DNA of 64,000 nt from Megamerina dolium (taxonomy: Eukaryota > Arthropoda > Insecta > Diptera > Megamerinidae): positions 106,276,917 to 106,340,916 of the forward strand of contig OY978525.1 in NCBI GenBank assembly GCA_963854835.1, read 5' to 3'. Both the position numbers and the translations under genes were made by a program. Below, piece by piece: positions 23,580-36,145 of this stretch (positions are counted from its first letter, which is position 1; the number at the start of each line of letters is the position of its first letter). The notes under the pieces are model-generated. The model was not told the DNA's origin, did not search any database, and saw only the letters and a list, made by a program, of their open reading frames with translations.

Positions 23580-26500
23580 AAAAGACTCTAACTTATCTAA
23601 GTGTCTTTATAACAATATGTTTGAATAGTGATGAAATCACATATATAGTAGATATAACGGCTTTATTATTGGGAAATTAGGAAAGGGATAGTACTACAAT
23701 CGCTGATTTGAAAATAATAGCCAAAATGATGTCACTATAATATTTTACTACGGAATGAATTCTCAGTAAAAATCAAAAAAGTGCGAAAAACCTTAATTTT
23801 AGATCGACTTTGTTCGATCTGAGAGGTTTCGGATGGTTCGGAAAGCGCTATTCGCTGGAAGGGTTGCATGCTATATTCATGAACCCAACTGTTGATGACA
23901 GTTCATGCTCAAACTCAGCATCATATAACACACAATTAACCGATTTGTCAGATCTATCAGTATTAATAATTGGGTTCGGCGGCTCCACTTTGATTAACCA
24001 ACCAACTGACATACCCCCACCACTGAAACTTGTTTGTCAATTTGTCAAAGTATAACTTATTTTTGTATTGATTTCAAAAACGTATCCCTAACTTTTATTT
24101 AACTTCTGTACATTCTAAATGAAAAAGAAAAAAGGAATTAGAAAACAATAGAATATACCGCTATCGATAGGTTAAGGTATAATCGATTTCATTAGTTATC
24201 GTTATTTCTTTTACGCATATTTTTTGCATTTATTGCCATTGTATATATCTCTGGATATGTCAATAATTTTTATATTAACTCTAGTATTTTTGCGCTTGTC
24301 AAAACAAAATGTGGTGAATTTTTCTGATTTTGTATTGTATTTTTGCATTTAAGCTTTTTATTCGTGCAATGAAAACAGCAAAACGGGTAATGATATAGAA
24401 AGAGAGAAAGACAGGGTTAGAGAGTGAGAATAAGTGAAGCAGAGAGCGACAGAGAGACCTTTAAAAAATACATAGAATAACATTTCTCAATTTCAATTAC
24501 AGAAAAAGCTTAGTTCGCTATTTCACACGAAAACTTATGTTTCTGCAAACACGAGTTTCTGGACAAGAGAGAAGAAACGAATACAAAGTTTAATGTACTT
24601 GGAACTTTCGTTTCTCATCTCTTGTCCATGAGCTCCGTGTTTGCCGAAACACAAACTCGCATGTGGAAAAGTAAAATTAAAATTATTTTCTCATACTACT
24701 CACATTTATTTACCAAGTATATTGGTTTTTTGATTTGTATTGTTGTTGTTGTTACTTAAGTGACGCATTTGTATATTGTATTAAATTGTCTAGAATATAT
24801 GTAGGTATTACATGAGTAAAATATTGTTATGCTCTTTGATGATTCTCATGATTTTGTTTTTACTTTCTTTTTGCTTTTGTTGATTCGTCAGTCAGCTGAA
24901 CTTTTTATTGAAATCAGCTGAATTCATTTTCATTTATTTTTCCTGTTCGGCGCTTACTGATAATTGATTAAATTATAAAAAATAAAATTAAAAGAACAAC
25001 AACAACAACAACAAACATACGCATATTTTTCTATAATCAAGAATCATTTATTTATTTGCTTCGTACATATACATATATATATATGATCATGCATACATAT
25101 GTATGTGTATAAGTGTAATGAAATTATGCAAATTTATTTATTTATTTATTTTTGTCATTTAAACAAACAAAAAAATTAAAATAATAATACGATAGTCATA
25201 CATTATGTAGATACAGTAAAGATTCGAACATATGAACAAATATTATTATGCCGGCAGTGATGCATGGAGTAATTCTAATTTGTGCATGACCCCAAATACG
25301 CTTAGGTTAGGTCTATTTAAAAGGTCTACAACATCTAATGGTCGAATTATGTATATTTCTACGAATTAATTAGTAAATAAAAACATTTTTTTTTTTCGTT
25401 AAAAACCACCCTTTTTTATTTTTAATTTCATCATTTCAATACTCCAACATTCGTATATAAATATTTTTCATTTTCGTACATAATCAATGAAGATTATGCC
25501 AGAAAACTAAGTCTATGAAACCAATTCGTCCATTTCAGTCTTATTTTCCACTGAAAATTATGAATCAACGTAAAGACGCGAATTTATTGTGTTAAAGCTG
25601 CACCAAGCACTCAACACAGAGATGTCTTTACGACTTTATTTTTATTCCAATATTGGAACATAAAAATTACTGCATCTTTCAACTCCAAATTTAACATTTT
25701 GAAGCTCATAATTTACTAACACTAATATTTATTTATATAACAGACGTCATTTATTTGTTGGGGGACTGGTCTTGAAACCAGAGAAAATCGGATGTTAATA
25801 CAATTGTGATGATTGTTGTTAATGCAGTTCTTGTAGGGTTCCGTACATTTTTTTTTTAGTAATCGGACATAATCTAACAAAATATTGAATAAATTCTAGC
25901 ATGAAACTCTTCTTCTCTCTCTCCCTCTCTGTATCACTTAAATACACACACACTCTTCTTATCGATTGTTCAAAAAATCAAGAGCAAACTGTATAATTTA
26001 AAATGTTTAAATTTACTTTTTGTCAAATTTAAAGTCTTTGGAATTTTATAAAATTATCCGATTTTTCTTTCCAATTCTTTTTCTATTTTTTCTACAACAA
26101 TTTTAAGCCGTTTGAACTTGTCATTTATGTAAATTTCATTAAATAAATACAAAAACAACATTAACAGCAATATTAGCAAGTATTAGCTAAAGCGAAATAA
26201 AAATAAAAGAATAAATTTACGAATTTTGTTTATATCAAAACCACTTTAGCAAAACTGCCATACAAACAACAGCCAATGTGTTATTAACAAAAAAAAAAAA
26301 GTCTTTCGGTGTGATTTTATTGGAAAATTAAATAGCATGAAGCAAGTTTTTTAAAAAATTAAGGAATAAATACATACATTCTGCATAAAAACAAGTCTGT
26401 AATTATTATCTGAAAGACGCGCCAAACAGATCTGTAGATCACCATCTGTAGATCGGTATCTATTATGCCGTGGAAGAAAGTGTTGGAATCTTGGTATACA

Positions 26501-27350
26501 GAATTACAGTACTAAACAATTCTAGAATTTTCAAGCGCTTGAATTGTGTGAATAAAAAAATGCAAGTTAGAAAGGTGTAGATCTGGGTTACTGACTCCTC
26601 TTGCCGAATCGGAGTTCAATGATATTTTTAACTATTTTATATACAAAAACAAAACTAAAATGTTAATGGTGGCTAGATGCTATTAAGTCAAATTCCCAAT
26701 TAAGTGGGGTTGACGTTTGATATTTTTTTTCAACGACCCTCCATATTTATTATTTAGCTTCAAATACACTTCAATACGATTTCAATACCTATCATATATT
26801 CTATATAGACTACTACATATTTAATATATCTATCTATTGTTATTTAACAAATATATGTTTGCATATGTACACACGACAATTGTAGCTTCAAAGTTTGAAG
26901 CTTCTTTTTTTGTTATTCAAAATTGTTCAAGTCAGACAAATACAAATTATTTTTTTTATGTTTTGTTTATATAGTCAATATATGTGTTTATACATACTTA
27001 AATGTCAAATGTTAATACCTTCGACGTAATATTTAATTGCATTTATTTTTTGTTATTGTTTCTGGTAATATTATTTAATTTTTTTTTTTTTTTGTATTTG
27101 TGGTCAAAATGCATTTTGAATTATGTTGATTTCATTTTATTTTTTGATTTTAAGCGATTTTATTGTAAGAGCTACAATTTATTGTTCACCAAAATCAACA
27201 TGCTCTGGAAGAACCTATACTGAAGTATATCGATATCGGTCAGTATATCGATATCGATATACTGACAAGATTATCTTCAGCAATAAGCCTAAACACTGAC
27301 CGATCAAGTGATCAAGTGACCCTTTTGGACTGTTTTAATTTTCTTTTTAC
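23580..27350. other. Long AT-rich non-coding stretch
   Basis: No gene recognised. An 81-codon ORF at 23810-24055 has no family match that I can see. Holds an imperfect inverted repeat (24539-24580 against 24608-24650), GTT/CAA runs (24740, 24995-25012), (TTTA)n at about 25128-25150, and palindromic ATCGATATCG repeats at 27227-27262. Confidence 0.5.
24539..24650. repeat. Imperfect inverted repeat (hairpin)
   Basis: Left arm 24539-24580 (GTTTCTGCAAACACGAG ... GAAGAAACGA) pairs with right arm 24608-24650 (TCGTTTCTCATCTCTTGTCC ... GTTTGCCGAAAC) across a 27-bp spacer. Arms are about 42 bp with a few mismatches. Could be the core of a short MITE; no target-site duplication identified. Confidence 0.6.
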
Positions 27351-27359
27351 AACTTGAAG

Positions 27360-28390
27360 CCATTGTGTTTTACTTGAACAAGCGAAAAACTATTGCAGTT
27401 TTGGAAAGCAACATCGAGCACACCATTTGTGACATACGACCTCAAAACGGTAGTCAAAAATTGATACTCCAGCATTATGCAGCATTATTAGGTTTTTTTC
27501 CAATATCTGTCATTTCGTAAAAGTGTAAACAACCAATTTTTATTGAGCTTCAAACATTACGACCTTCGAACCACCAAAGCAACTTGTACGGAAAGTTTTG
27601 CTTTACATTTTCAATCCAAAGAAAAGTGCCAAAGTGTCACTGAAAAGCATCGATTGCTGTTGGAAACTTGTTGTATATCGATTAAATGTTTGAGCACTGG
27701 TTGCGTCGTTTTGAAATTGGTGATTTCGACATTGGGTTTTGTGCATCGTGTAGTCACAGATGATGAAAAATGAATTCATTATGATAACCCGCAGCGAAAA
27801 AAAGCCCGGGTTATGCCCGGCCAACCATCAACATCAGCGGCAAAGTGGAATATTCATAGTAAATCATTGGTTGTGAGTTCATGTTCTCTATTTAGGTAGG
27901 ACCAGCTCGGTGTTGTTTATTATGAGCTGCTGAAACCGAATGAAATCATCATCAGTGGCGCTTCCCAAGAATGGACGAGTCTACGTCCCGGAAGAACTCG
28001 ACCACGTGGACCATCAAGGTCCATTCACCTCATCAGAATACGAAAATGATTTGTACGGGAACAAAACAAAGCATTTCCGTATTTTTGCTGCTACAACAAC
28101 AACATCAACAACATCGGTGGCCTCTATCGAACACAATTGATGCGTTTGAGCCGATCATTAAAGAAAAAACAGCAACAATACCTCGAAAGACACGACAAAG
28201 TAATTTTGCAACATGACAATAACTGGTAGAGCACAGCACTTGCATTCTTACGAAGAAGCCAAAATTAGGTCAATTCATGGATTGCCTCAAAATATGTCGA
28301 CTTCTTTCGACGTGTAATCGGTATTCTGCCAGAAAGAAGGGAAAAAGTCATAGCTAACGATGGACAATGGACTTTTAATCATATATAATT
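27360..28390 (+). pseudogene. mariner transposase remnant carrying a CAA-tail SINE
   Basis: Frame-shifted plus-strand pieces: HWLRRFEIGDFDIGF (about 27690), NPQRKKAWVMPGQPS (about 27787), then VVYYELLKPNEII (about 27912), the retroposon, LYRTQLMRLSRSLKEKQQQ (about 28124) and WIASKYVDFFRRVIGILPER (about 28275-28335). This is the standard mariner order from helix-turn-helix to C-terminus. It is the same family as the minus-strand copy at 12045-12830. Heavily decayed. Confidence 0.8.
27960..28112 (+). repeat. CAA-tailed short retroposon, copy 2
   Basis: Flanked by a 9-bp duplication with one mismatch (ATCAGTGGC 27951-27959, ATCGGTGGC 28113-28121) inside mariner coding sequence. Runs GCTTCCCAAGAATGGACGAG ... 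CGTATTTTTGCTGCTACAAC then an AACAACA-type tail. It is the most complete copy at the 5' end. Confidence 0.85.
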
Positions 28391-28399
28391 TCATTTTGT

Positions 28400-29040
28400 T
28401 ACTTAAATAAAGGCTTAAAAATAGATGAAGAAGAAATCCCTCAAAACTAATTCAGGGTCCCAATATGTACTGACTTCAAAATTAAATAATAATTCACTAA
28501 AACTTCCGTTTCTTATTTCAATTTAAAATCGATTCTTGTTCAACTTCCGGAAATTGAGTGGAAAATGATTTCAAGGTCAGGTTATTATACAAGCCTCCGC
28601 TTGTAGCCTGAGAGTCATTGGCAGAGAATTAAAATCGTTTTCATTAGTTACTTATTTATGTGACAATTGGTACTAATTTTTTTTCACTAAAAATTTACCA
28701 TGAAGAAGCATCAAAAAGAGCTCTGTCTAAAAACTCAGAAGGGGTAATGTCGCAACTAAGGAGCTGTGCGATTAATCGTTTAGTCGAACTATCTTATTAA
28801 TCAATCAATAATCAATTAATAATACAAAGTAGACAGGTAGCTTTTCAAAGTTAGGAATGTGATTGAAATTTTCATATTAGAACTAGCTTGCCCCAATGGA
28901 TCCGCATTGTGAAAACTACTAGTAACTTACAAATCGGATCAAGTCTATAACCTGCGCCGTTTGTATACAATGAATACATACAAATTTTCATGTCATTCTA
29001 TGAGCAAAATGAAGCTGCAGACACCTTATCTAGACAATAA
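28400..29040. other. Non-coding stretch with a possible SINE scrap
   Basis: 28696-28758 (CCATGAAGAAGCATCAAAAAGAGCTCTGT ... CTCAGAAGGGGTAATGTCGCA) resembles the middle of the tRNA-derived SINE. Otherwise nothing recognised. Confidence 0.4.
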
Positions 29041-29059
29041 TCTAAAGCTGAATTTTATG

Positions 29060-29395
29060 GCCGGAGCCAGTAGTTCTGCTTAATAACAGTACGGTGAAGG
29101 CAAAGGTCGAAGATTGGATAAGGAAACTCCATCTCTGGAGATGGGAGAAGTTGTCCACTTGTAGACAGGCAAAGGCCTCGTTGAGGCTACCAAGGGGCAG
29201 TGAATTGGAGAGGGTTCTCAGTGTAGGACGGTTAACTCTGAGCCGGTTGATTGCAATAATAACTGGACATGGCAAATTCAGATACCACCTAAGCAAGATG
29301 GGTCTTGTTGAAGAGGACGATGCTGCTATGTGCAGATTATGCATGGAAGGGGCAGAGACAGCGGCACACTTAGTGTGCTAGTGTCCTGCAATTTA
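29060..29395 (+). pseudogene. Non-LTR retrotransposon C-terminal zinc-knuckle fragment
   Basis: A clean 95-codon frame reads WEKLSTCRQAKASLRLPRGS, then LTLSRLIAIITGHGKFRYHL, then MGLVEEDDAAMCRLCMEGAE and TAAHLVC. The CRLC...HLVC pattern with the preceding 'ITGH..f..HL' stretch is the C-terminal zinc region of I/LOA-type elements after RNase H. RT and RNase H are missing, so it is a short 5'-truncated copy. Confidence 0.8.
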
Positions 29396-29399
29396 AAAC

Positions 29400-31040
29400 G
29401 ATATCACTGGATGTTTTGAATATGAAGAATCACCAGAACATATCCTATGTGTACCATATATCTGAATTTCGTTCATATATATCCTTTCTTTATTTTATTT
29501 TTTGTGCCGAAGACGTCATGATAAAGCAGTAACTAGGTAAGTCGATCTCTCTCCCATTCACTATTCTTCCACCATCACCATACAATTGTTATACAAATTC
29601 ATATAGCCCGTTATGTGATTTTGATTTGTAATCAAAATTCTGTTTACGAATTTTCAGTGTCACAAGTTGCAGTTACGATAAAAACGTACATATTACTTAT
29701 TAGTGTCTAGTCACCTAGCCAATAACATATTAATAAATCGATTGTTGTGATTTCGGTAAGCTTATTTACTTACATCTCGCTAACTCAAGTGTCATTGCCA
29801 ATGGCAAAATGTAGTGATCTGAACTTCATGGCGAATGTTTTCAGTTGTGCTGTTAAATCGATTTCGTATATTTTAATGGATTATTTTCAAGGTTTTATGA
29901 ATACTTAAAGAATTCAACAAGTACATATATGCAATACATTTTTAAATGCGTTTCATTTCTTCTAAGGGTTGTGCCACGAACGAAAATTCGAATGAAATTT
30001 TTTAATGCATGTAAGTATGGGCGCCACACAGTTTTGTAAACTTATTTTTGCCATCAATATGTTAGCGAAATGTAATTTCAAGCTATTTCACCAAAGAATT
30101 TCGTTCATTTATCTCATCTAAAGGCTTAATGAACTTCAGTATACTCGTTTATTTAAATGTACTGTGATATATTTGGAGATACACAAAAATGGTCTGCTGA
30201 CTGCGCTACATACTTTCGTGAAGATTGTAGAATTCGCTGAAGAGCGGTCAAAAATCCGGTATTTTGTTTCAGTCTTTCGAAGTGAAATTGTTCTTTTGTC
30301 TGAAAATGACAATTATTGGATAAAACCACGCCTACTGGTTTGTTTTGCGAAAGTATCGCGTTCTACCTGTCTACTTTAACTCTAGCGAAGTTGAAATATT
30401 TTACAACATCCTTTCATAATTATTTTTCCCTCTCAAATAATTTGACTCGAACTAATTTACATACGATATATGTACATATGGGCATTTCCTGGGTTACGGG
30501 ATGATAAATGGAAGGATGTAATACAAATTTAGTTTGTTTTGTAGCATTAGACGAGTATTGTATAGTGTTTGTTTTCAAAATATCAACCAATGACGATATA
30601 AGAATGTGTATTCTGCTATTCACATGAAAATTTATAAAAATTTGTGAAATTTGGAGAAAATAATTGTTCTGAAAATTGGGGAATTCAATTAAAACTTATG
30701 AGAGGATCATCTTCAGTTTATTTTTTTTTTTTTTTTAATAAAAATTATATTAGCAGACGTGACATTACGGATGCGACACTTTTTTTTTAATATACCAGCA
30801 CAATTTTGAAAATTAATTTTTATTGAATTTGAAAAAAAAAAATTTAGTATAAAGCCTAATTCATAACAGGAAATAGTTATAATATATTTATAATATATTA
30901 ATAAAATATGGGTCCTCCTCATTTCCCTTATTTATTTTTGGAAGGTAAAACAATTATTATTCGGAGGTTAAACCAATGTTTAGACATTTTCCATTTATTT
31001 CTTTTTTTCGATGTTGCTTGCTGGAAAATGCCCATATGTA
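29400..31040. other. AT-rich non-coding stretch
   Basis: No gene recognised; poly-T/poly-A runs near 30722, 30782 and 30833. Confidence 0.5.
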
Positions 31041-31048
31041 TGCATATA

Positions 31049-33014
31049 CAGGGTATTTCAACAAGAGATGTCATTTTAAATTGCTCATTATTTATTCAGG
31101 TGTCAACATACAACTGTCATTCGTTGACATTTGACAATGAAGAACTAGATATTTTCAGATATGGATCGATACACGCTCGCGGAACGCATTATAATTGTGA
31201 AAATATTGCGAATACGATTCGTAAATTTCATATTTTGGCCATCATCAAGCGCCTTCTTGCACAGCTATAATGAAATTAATCGATAAATTCCAACGTCTCG
31301 GATGTAAAGGCTCTAGCTCATACTCGTCCGGCTAGATCAACTGAAAATATCGCAGCTGTAGTTGAGATTTGCTCACAGTAATTTGGTCTATCCAAAGCCA
31401 CTTTACACCGTATTTGGCATAAAGATCTAGGCCTACATGCTTGTAAGGTGCAGTTGACACAAGAATTGAAGACTTTAGACCATGGAGAATGCCGTATATT
31501 CGCTGATTGGGTGCTGGAGATCATGCATTTCATAATCATAATTTCTCAAAGAAAATTATTCTGAATGATTAGGCTCATTTTCATCTATCTGGGTACGTTT
31601 TTTTTAACAAGCTTTTTTTTTTGGATCTTTCTAAAATTACTTAGAAACTAACAATAAGTAATCAAATCTTACAAACTAAATAAAATTATGTGATTTTCCC
31701 AACGTTCCATCACAATTTGTTGAGTCACGAGGTATAGCAATTTCACAGCATGTCTTTTCTTTTTAATCGACGATGCCCCGTGCTCAGCAACAATTGCCTA
31801 GCAAGGGGATTCGGATGACTGTGTAATTTTTGAATGTAGCTTCTGCAAGACATTGCAACTTCCTCAGAAATTGTGGGTACATTTAAATCTCGATGGATGT
31901 TAACGTTCCTCATATACCAAGGCGCGTTTACAATAATTCGCAGACACTTGGATTGTATTCGCTGCAATTTTTCGATATTTGAGGGAGATGCGGTGCCCCA
32001 AAACTGAATACCATAAGTCCAGATTGGCTTCAGGATTGCTTTATATAATAGCACTTTGTATTCGAGATTCAACTTTGTGTATCAGCCACCATAACTGATT
32101 AATTTTAAGCTTGATCTGAGTTTTCTTTGCCTCTATGTGATTTTTCCAGGTCAGCCTTCTGTCGAGGTGAATACCCAAGTACTTTGTTGAGGAACATTGT
32201 GGAACTGATTGGCCATTAATTTTAAGTGGGGGACATGTATCTGGCCTTAGCGTGAAGGTTACATGTACGCTCTTTGATTCGTTGACTTTTATACGCCATT
32301 TTGCTAGCCAGATTTCGAGAGAATCGATATGAGTCTGCAGGAGTTTAGTAGCTTCTATGGGGTTAGAGCGAGTGCACAATATTGCCGTATCATCTGCAAA
32401 GGTCGATATAAATGTATAGTTATTGCTGGGCATATCTGTAGTGTATAAGAGATCTGGGTACGTGAATAAGGAAAACTATCTCATCTGTAGCTCCAAAAAC
32501 CCAAGAGAAATGGTCGAACAACCTCTCCATCTACAACGAGTGAGAGTTTGGTGCGTCTTTTTTTGGAGTGGCGGTGTCATTTGGCCACATTTTTTTGAAA
32601 ATGATTATGGTGCGACCGTTTCAGTGAATGAATTGCATTACCGAACGATGTTGACTCGAGTTTTTTTTTTTTTTTTTGTCTGAAATTGATGCTATGGACG
32701 TGGACGACGTTTATTTACAGCAGGACGGCACCACATACCATATAGCTGGAGAAACAATATCTCTATGGCATGGAAAATTTTCTGGACGAGTAATATCTCG
32801 AAATGGAGACTTTGAGTGGCTACCGAGATCGTGCGACTTAATACCATTCGACATTTTTCTCTGAGGCTACGAAAAAAATAAAGTCTCCGCCAATGCTCCA
32901 GCAAATATCAGTTTGTACTTTGAATTAAAATAAAATTATAAGCTCTATTTACAAAAATATTGCGGTTTTTTTTTTTGTTAAACTAAAAATGACACCACTC
33001 GTTGAAAGACGCTG
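31049..33014 (+). mobile_element. mariner-like element split by a Jockey insertion
   Basis: TA flanks (31047-31048, 33015-33016) with TIRs CAGGGTATTTCAACAAG and the inverse of CTCGTTGAAAGACGCTG. After removing the 853-bp insert and one target duplication it is about 1.1 kb. Left of the insert: MDRYTLAERIIIV (31161), RSTENIAAVVEICSQ, KVQLTQELKTLDHGECRIFA, IILND.AHFHLSG (first catalytic Asp region). Right of it: NPREMVEQPLHLQRVRVW, FFENDYGATVSVNELHYR, then a poly-T expansion (about 32660-32677), VDDVYLQQDGTTYHIAGET and ISRNGDFEWLPRSCDLIPFD. Same family as the fragment at 15901. Dead by stops, shifts and insertions. Confidence 0.85.
31599..32451 (-). mobile_element. Jockey-like non-LTR retrotransposon, 5'-truncated
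   Basis: A 12-bp perfect target duplication ATCTGGGTACGT (31587-31598 and 32452-32463) flanks it. On the minus strand it begins at the RT active site, TFADDTAILCTRSNPIEATK, and continues IWLAKWRIKVNESKSVHVTF, STKYLGIHLDRRLTWKNHIE, then (after a frameshift near 32050) LYKAILKPIWTYGIQFWGTA, IEKLQRIQSKCLRIIVNAPW and a C-terminus ending at 31743. The FADD catalytic pair is intact. The 3' UTR and A-tail read as T-runs next to 31599. Only about the last third of the RT gene is present, the usual result of 5' truncation. Confidence 0.85.
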
Positions 33015-33015
33015 T

Positions 33016-34715
33016 ATATTATCTGTTATTCATTATAAGAATATAGTTAATGTAAAATGCTAAAGTCTGTGTTATTTGACAATAAATAAGTAAATAACAA
33101 ATTCATTTATGAACAAAGCGCGCGAATATGTATAATGAGTAGCACAGAACATCATCAATAACAATAGCAACAACAACAATGAAGTCACTCGGTTTTTTGT
33201 TACAAATAAATATGAATGTATGATACATAATGTACATACATATGTCCACATACTACATTTTACTTGTAGTTATTGCATTGTTGTTGATTACAAACAAAAT
33301 TTAAAAAAAAACAATGTCAGTCATAATAACACAACCTCAACAATAACATTTTACTGCTGTTACTGCCACCAATATTATTATTGACTTGTATGCTGGTTGA
33401 TTTTGCTCATCTACATATCGCTCATTTGCTGCAAGACCGGCATAAATCAAAAAACGTGATTTTTGAGTTAATGCTGCAGAATTGTTCGTTATATCATACT
33501 TCATGTTGAGTGAAAAATTCATATGAATACCTCTTATATGCTCCGCTTGAGAAGAGAATTTTTTCCGTGTTTTCCGTGTACGGTTGGAGTCAGTTGAAAA
33601 CTTCTAACGCGTTTTATGGAAAATCGATTTTTTTGACTTATGCCGGTCTTGCAGCAAATGAGCGATATATGTACATACATATGTACATATGTATATGTAC
33701 CTACTTACATCGATACATGCAAGTAAATAAAACAAATTCTCGTGCTCAGCAAATTGAGTAATCAGCCGAACAGTCGACCGACCAACCGACCGATCGAATG
33801 AACAAATAGCTGGCTGACTGGATTGGATAGTTAGCTACATTATGTTTACGAATTCTCGCTAAAACTTGTATTAACCAGTGTAGTAATAGTTTAACGCTGC
33901 TCTGCGCTCAATTGAAAAATGGTTATGATTTAAATAAATGTCAAAAGAAGGAACATTTTATTGGTATTATAATCTATATACTCGTACTACTTGTGCTCGT
34001 ATTTAAATAAAGTTAAATTAAATTAAAATAGGTATTTGCAAAAAAAGAAAACACCAAAATCAAAATAACAACAATTAGATAAGAATTAATTGCTTATGAA
34101 ATTATGCAAGAGTTTGTCAATAATATTCACTAAATCTAATAACAGCCGCTATATGTACATTGATAATTGTTGCTGATACATTGTTGCTGAACATGATGTT
34201 GATGTTGATGAATAATAATACGAATTGTTGTTGCTTTTACTAACTACACACATGCAATTATTGTTCCTACTCCACCACTCTAACATTTTCTCTAACTCTC
34301 TCTTCCTCTCTCTCCCTCTCTCGCTGTCTCTCTCGTTTCTTACATTCACATTTTGTTTTCTTGTGCAATTTATTCATTTAAAGGCAAAAGTCAGTTAATT
34401 AATTTTGATAAATTTTACTTAGATAACAACAAATACCACATATTTTACATACTGACGTACATATGCATATGAAAGCAATATGTATTCCATAATTCCATAG
34501 ATGAGTTACGTTACACAAATTAATTGTAATTTTTTTTTTATTGTAAATACTCTCTTGTATAAGCACATAGAATCTGCACAGTGATGAGATAAGTTGAAAA
34601 AATGACAAAATTCCACAATTATACATAAAACTATTGTGCAAGGGTTGTGGCAAGTGCAACAAAATGAGTAGAATGTCTTGCTAACAATCTCTTTTTGTAG
34701 TATGCATATGTATGT
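33016..34715. other. AT-rich non-coding stretch
   Basis: No gene recognised. An inverted pair lies at about 33410-33460 and 33625-33670 (CATATCGCTCATTTGCTGCA / GCAGCAAATGAGCGATATAT, with AAGACCGGCATAA / TTATGCCGGTCTT), possibly a MITE end pair. Also a CT-rich run at about 34290-34335. Confidence 0.5.
33413..33672. repeat. MITE-like inverted repeat, about 260 bp
   Basis: Left arm about 33413-33468 (ATATCGCTCATTTGCTGCAA, GACCGGCATAAATCAAAAAA, CGTGATTTT) is the inverse of the right arm about 33616-33670 (GGAAAATCGATTTTTTTGAC, TTATGCCGGTCTTGCAGCAA, ATGAGCGATAT). Arms are about 55 bp with few mismatches around a spacer of about 150 bp. Non-coding. Beyond the arms lie (TATG/TACA)n-type repeats. 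Confidence 0.7.
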
Positions 34716-34717
34716 AC

Positions 34718-34990
34718 ATTAGGGTAGGTCAAAAAAAAAGTTTCAAAAGAACGGTTCTCAGGACAAAAAAAAATTGTTTTTTATTAACCCTTTTAGAACC
34801 GCAAAAATATTTTTTTTTAACATAGCTCAGTTGTTAATGGTTCAACTTTTAAGAATGACAACTTATTAATAAGGTCTCAGGGAATGCAACAATTGCTCAG
34901 TATTTGGCTTTGAAATTGAACGAGCCCCTTAAAAATTATATTCAGTTCACCTGGTTCTAAATCTCATACCCTTGATCTCCTCCAAAATGT
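34718..34990. repeat. Dispersed repeat beginning TTAGGGTAGGTCA
   Basis: Second copy of the repeat at 7783-8035, with the shared blocks TTAGGGT(G/A)G(A/G)TCA, CGGTTCTCAGGA, TTAACCCTTTTAGAACCGC and ATATTCAGTTCACCTGGTTC. Non-coding. Confidence 0.6.
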
Positions 34991-35289
34991 TAACTTTAAA
35001 GAGATTTTTTGAAAACAAAAAAAGGTCCAAAATTAGCTAAACGGATGGTAACTAGAGGGTTAAAATATTCCGAGAATATAATCTACGGAAATTTTTAATA
35101 TAGGTCTCCGAAGACAAGAGCTATCCTACATGTAATTTTATATATGATTTTTCAAATTCCATGATTCTAATTTTGGCCGAAAAAGCCAAATTTTAAACCA
35201 CTGTAAAAAAAAAATTGTGACCTAGTGGAGCAGAAAGGGATTAGAGCTTTTGTTACAGAAGTCAAATGCATAGTGTATTATTATTATAA

Positions 35290-35640
35290 TTAGAGGGTTG
35301 TATTGCGGCCCTAGGTTTATTGTACACCCCATCATGGACTAGAGTATTTCTCTAAGTCCAGCATCCATAAGGAAGTTTAGTATAGATCCTACCCTAATGG
35401 ACTTCAGCAGATTTCCCGTATTATAAATTCCCCGAATTTTTTCTTTCTTCTGTGCATAAGTGCCGGGCACGTCCCCAACATATGTTTTGCAGTTTCATTC
35501 GCCTCCCTGCAATGTCAGCAGGTTTCATCCAAGAAGATTCCCAGTTTCGTAAGGTGATAATTCAGCCTACAGTATCCTGTCTATAAACCCGTGATGATTC
35601 TTATATTATTCTTGTTTAAACTGATACATTCCTCAAGTCG
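35290..35640 (-). pseudogene. Non-LTR retrotransposon C-terminal zinc region (minus strand)
   Basis: On the minus strand: LRNWESSWMKPADIAGR (shifted), CREANETAKHMLGTCPAL, MHRRKKKFGEFIIREI and a short tail with DAGLREIL. The spacing C...C...H...C, followed by 'CPAL...R...fG', is the zinc-binding C-terminus of I/LOA-like elements. Short, frame-shifted, 5'-truncated. Confidence 0.65.
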
Positions 35641-35839
35641 TTTTAGGTTATAGGCCCCTAAAATAGTAATAGTGTAATTATCATATCACTTTTCGAAGAA
35701 TTTTCTTTATTGCAAGTAACTAAGCCAGCTGTAAGTGACAATATTTAATGTTAAAAAATGCTCTTTTATAACAATTTTTTGAATCTTTTATTTTGTAATT
35801 AAATATTCAATATTTCTATACAATACAATAACGGCCAGA

Positions 35840-36145
35840 ATTGATCAACAGACAAGGTATTGTGTTCCATCCTGATAATGCCAGACCACACATATCTTTG
35901 ATGATCCGACAGAAACTGAGAGAGAGCTTGGCTCGGAAGTTTTGATGCATCCACCATATAACCTGGACGTTGTAGCTGCAGATTATAATTTGCTTCGATC
36001 TCTGCCGAACTCGCTTAATGGTGTAAATTTAAATTCCGTAGAGGCGGCCGCAAAGCGAACTTGGATCAGTTTTTTTTCTCTCAGAAAACCGAAAAGTTAT
36101 ACACAGATGAAATAATAGCTTTACACCAAAAATGGCAAAAAGTTG
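35840..36145 (+). pseudogene. mariner transposase C-terminal fragment
   Basis: Plus-strand frames give INRQGIVFHPDNARPHISLM, then LMHPPYNLDVVAADYNLL and later KTEKLYTDEIIALHQKWQKV. That is the second catalytic motif (HPDNARPH), the degraded SPD..PSDYHLF block and the C-terminal helix of a DD34D mariner. It stops abruptly at about 36147, where unrelated RT sequence begins. Confidence 0.75.

Noticed and set aside
23810..24055. 81-codon ORF as a small host gene
   Set aside because: No family, no splice context, and no conservation can be judged; kept only as a note in the non-coding stretch.
27227..27262. ATCGATATCG palindromes as an origin or operator
   Set aside because: Palindromic simple sequence in AT-rich insect DNA; nothing supports a specific function.
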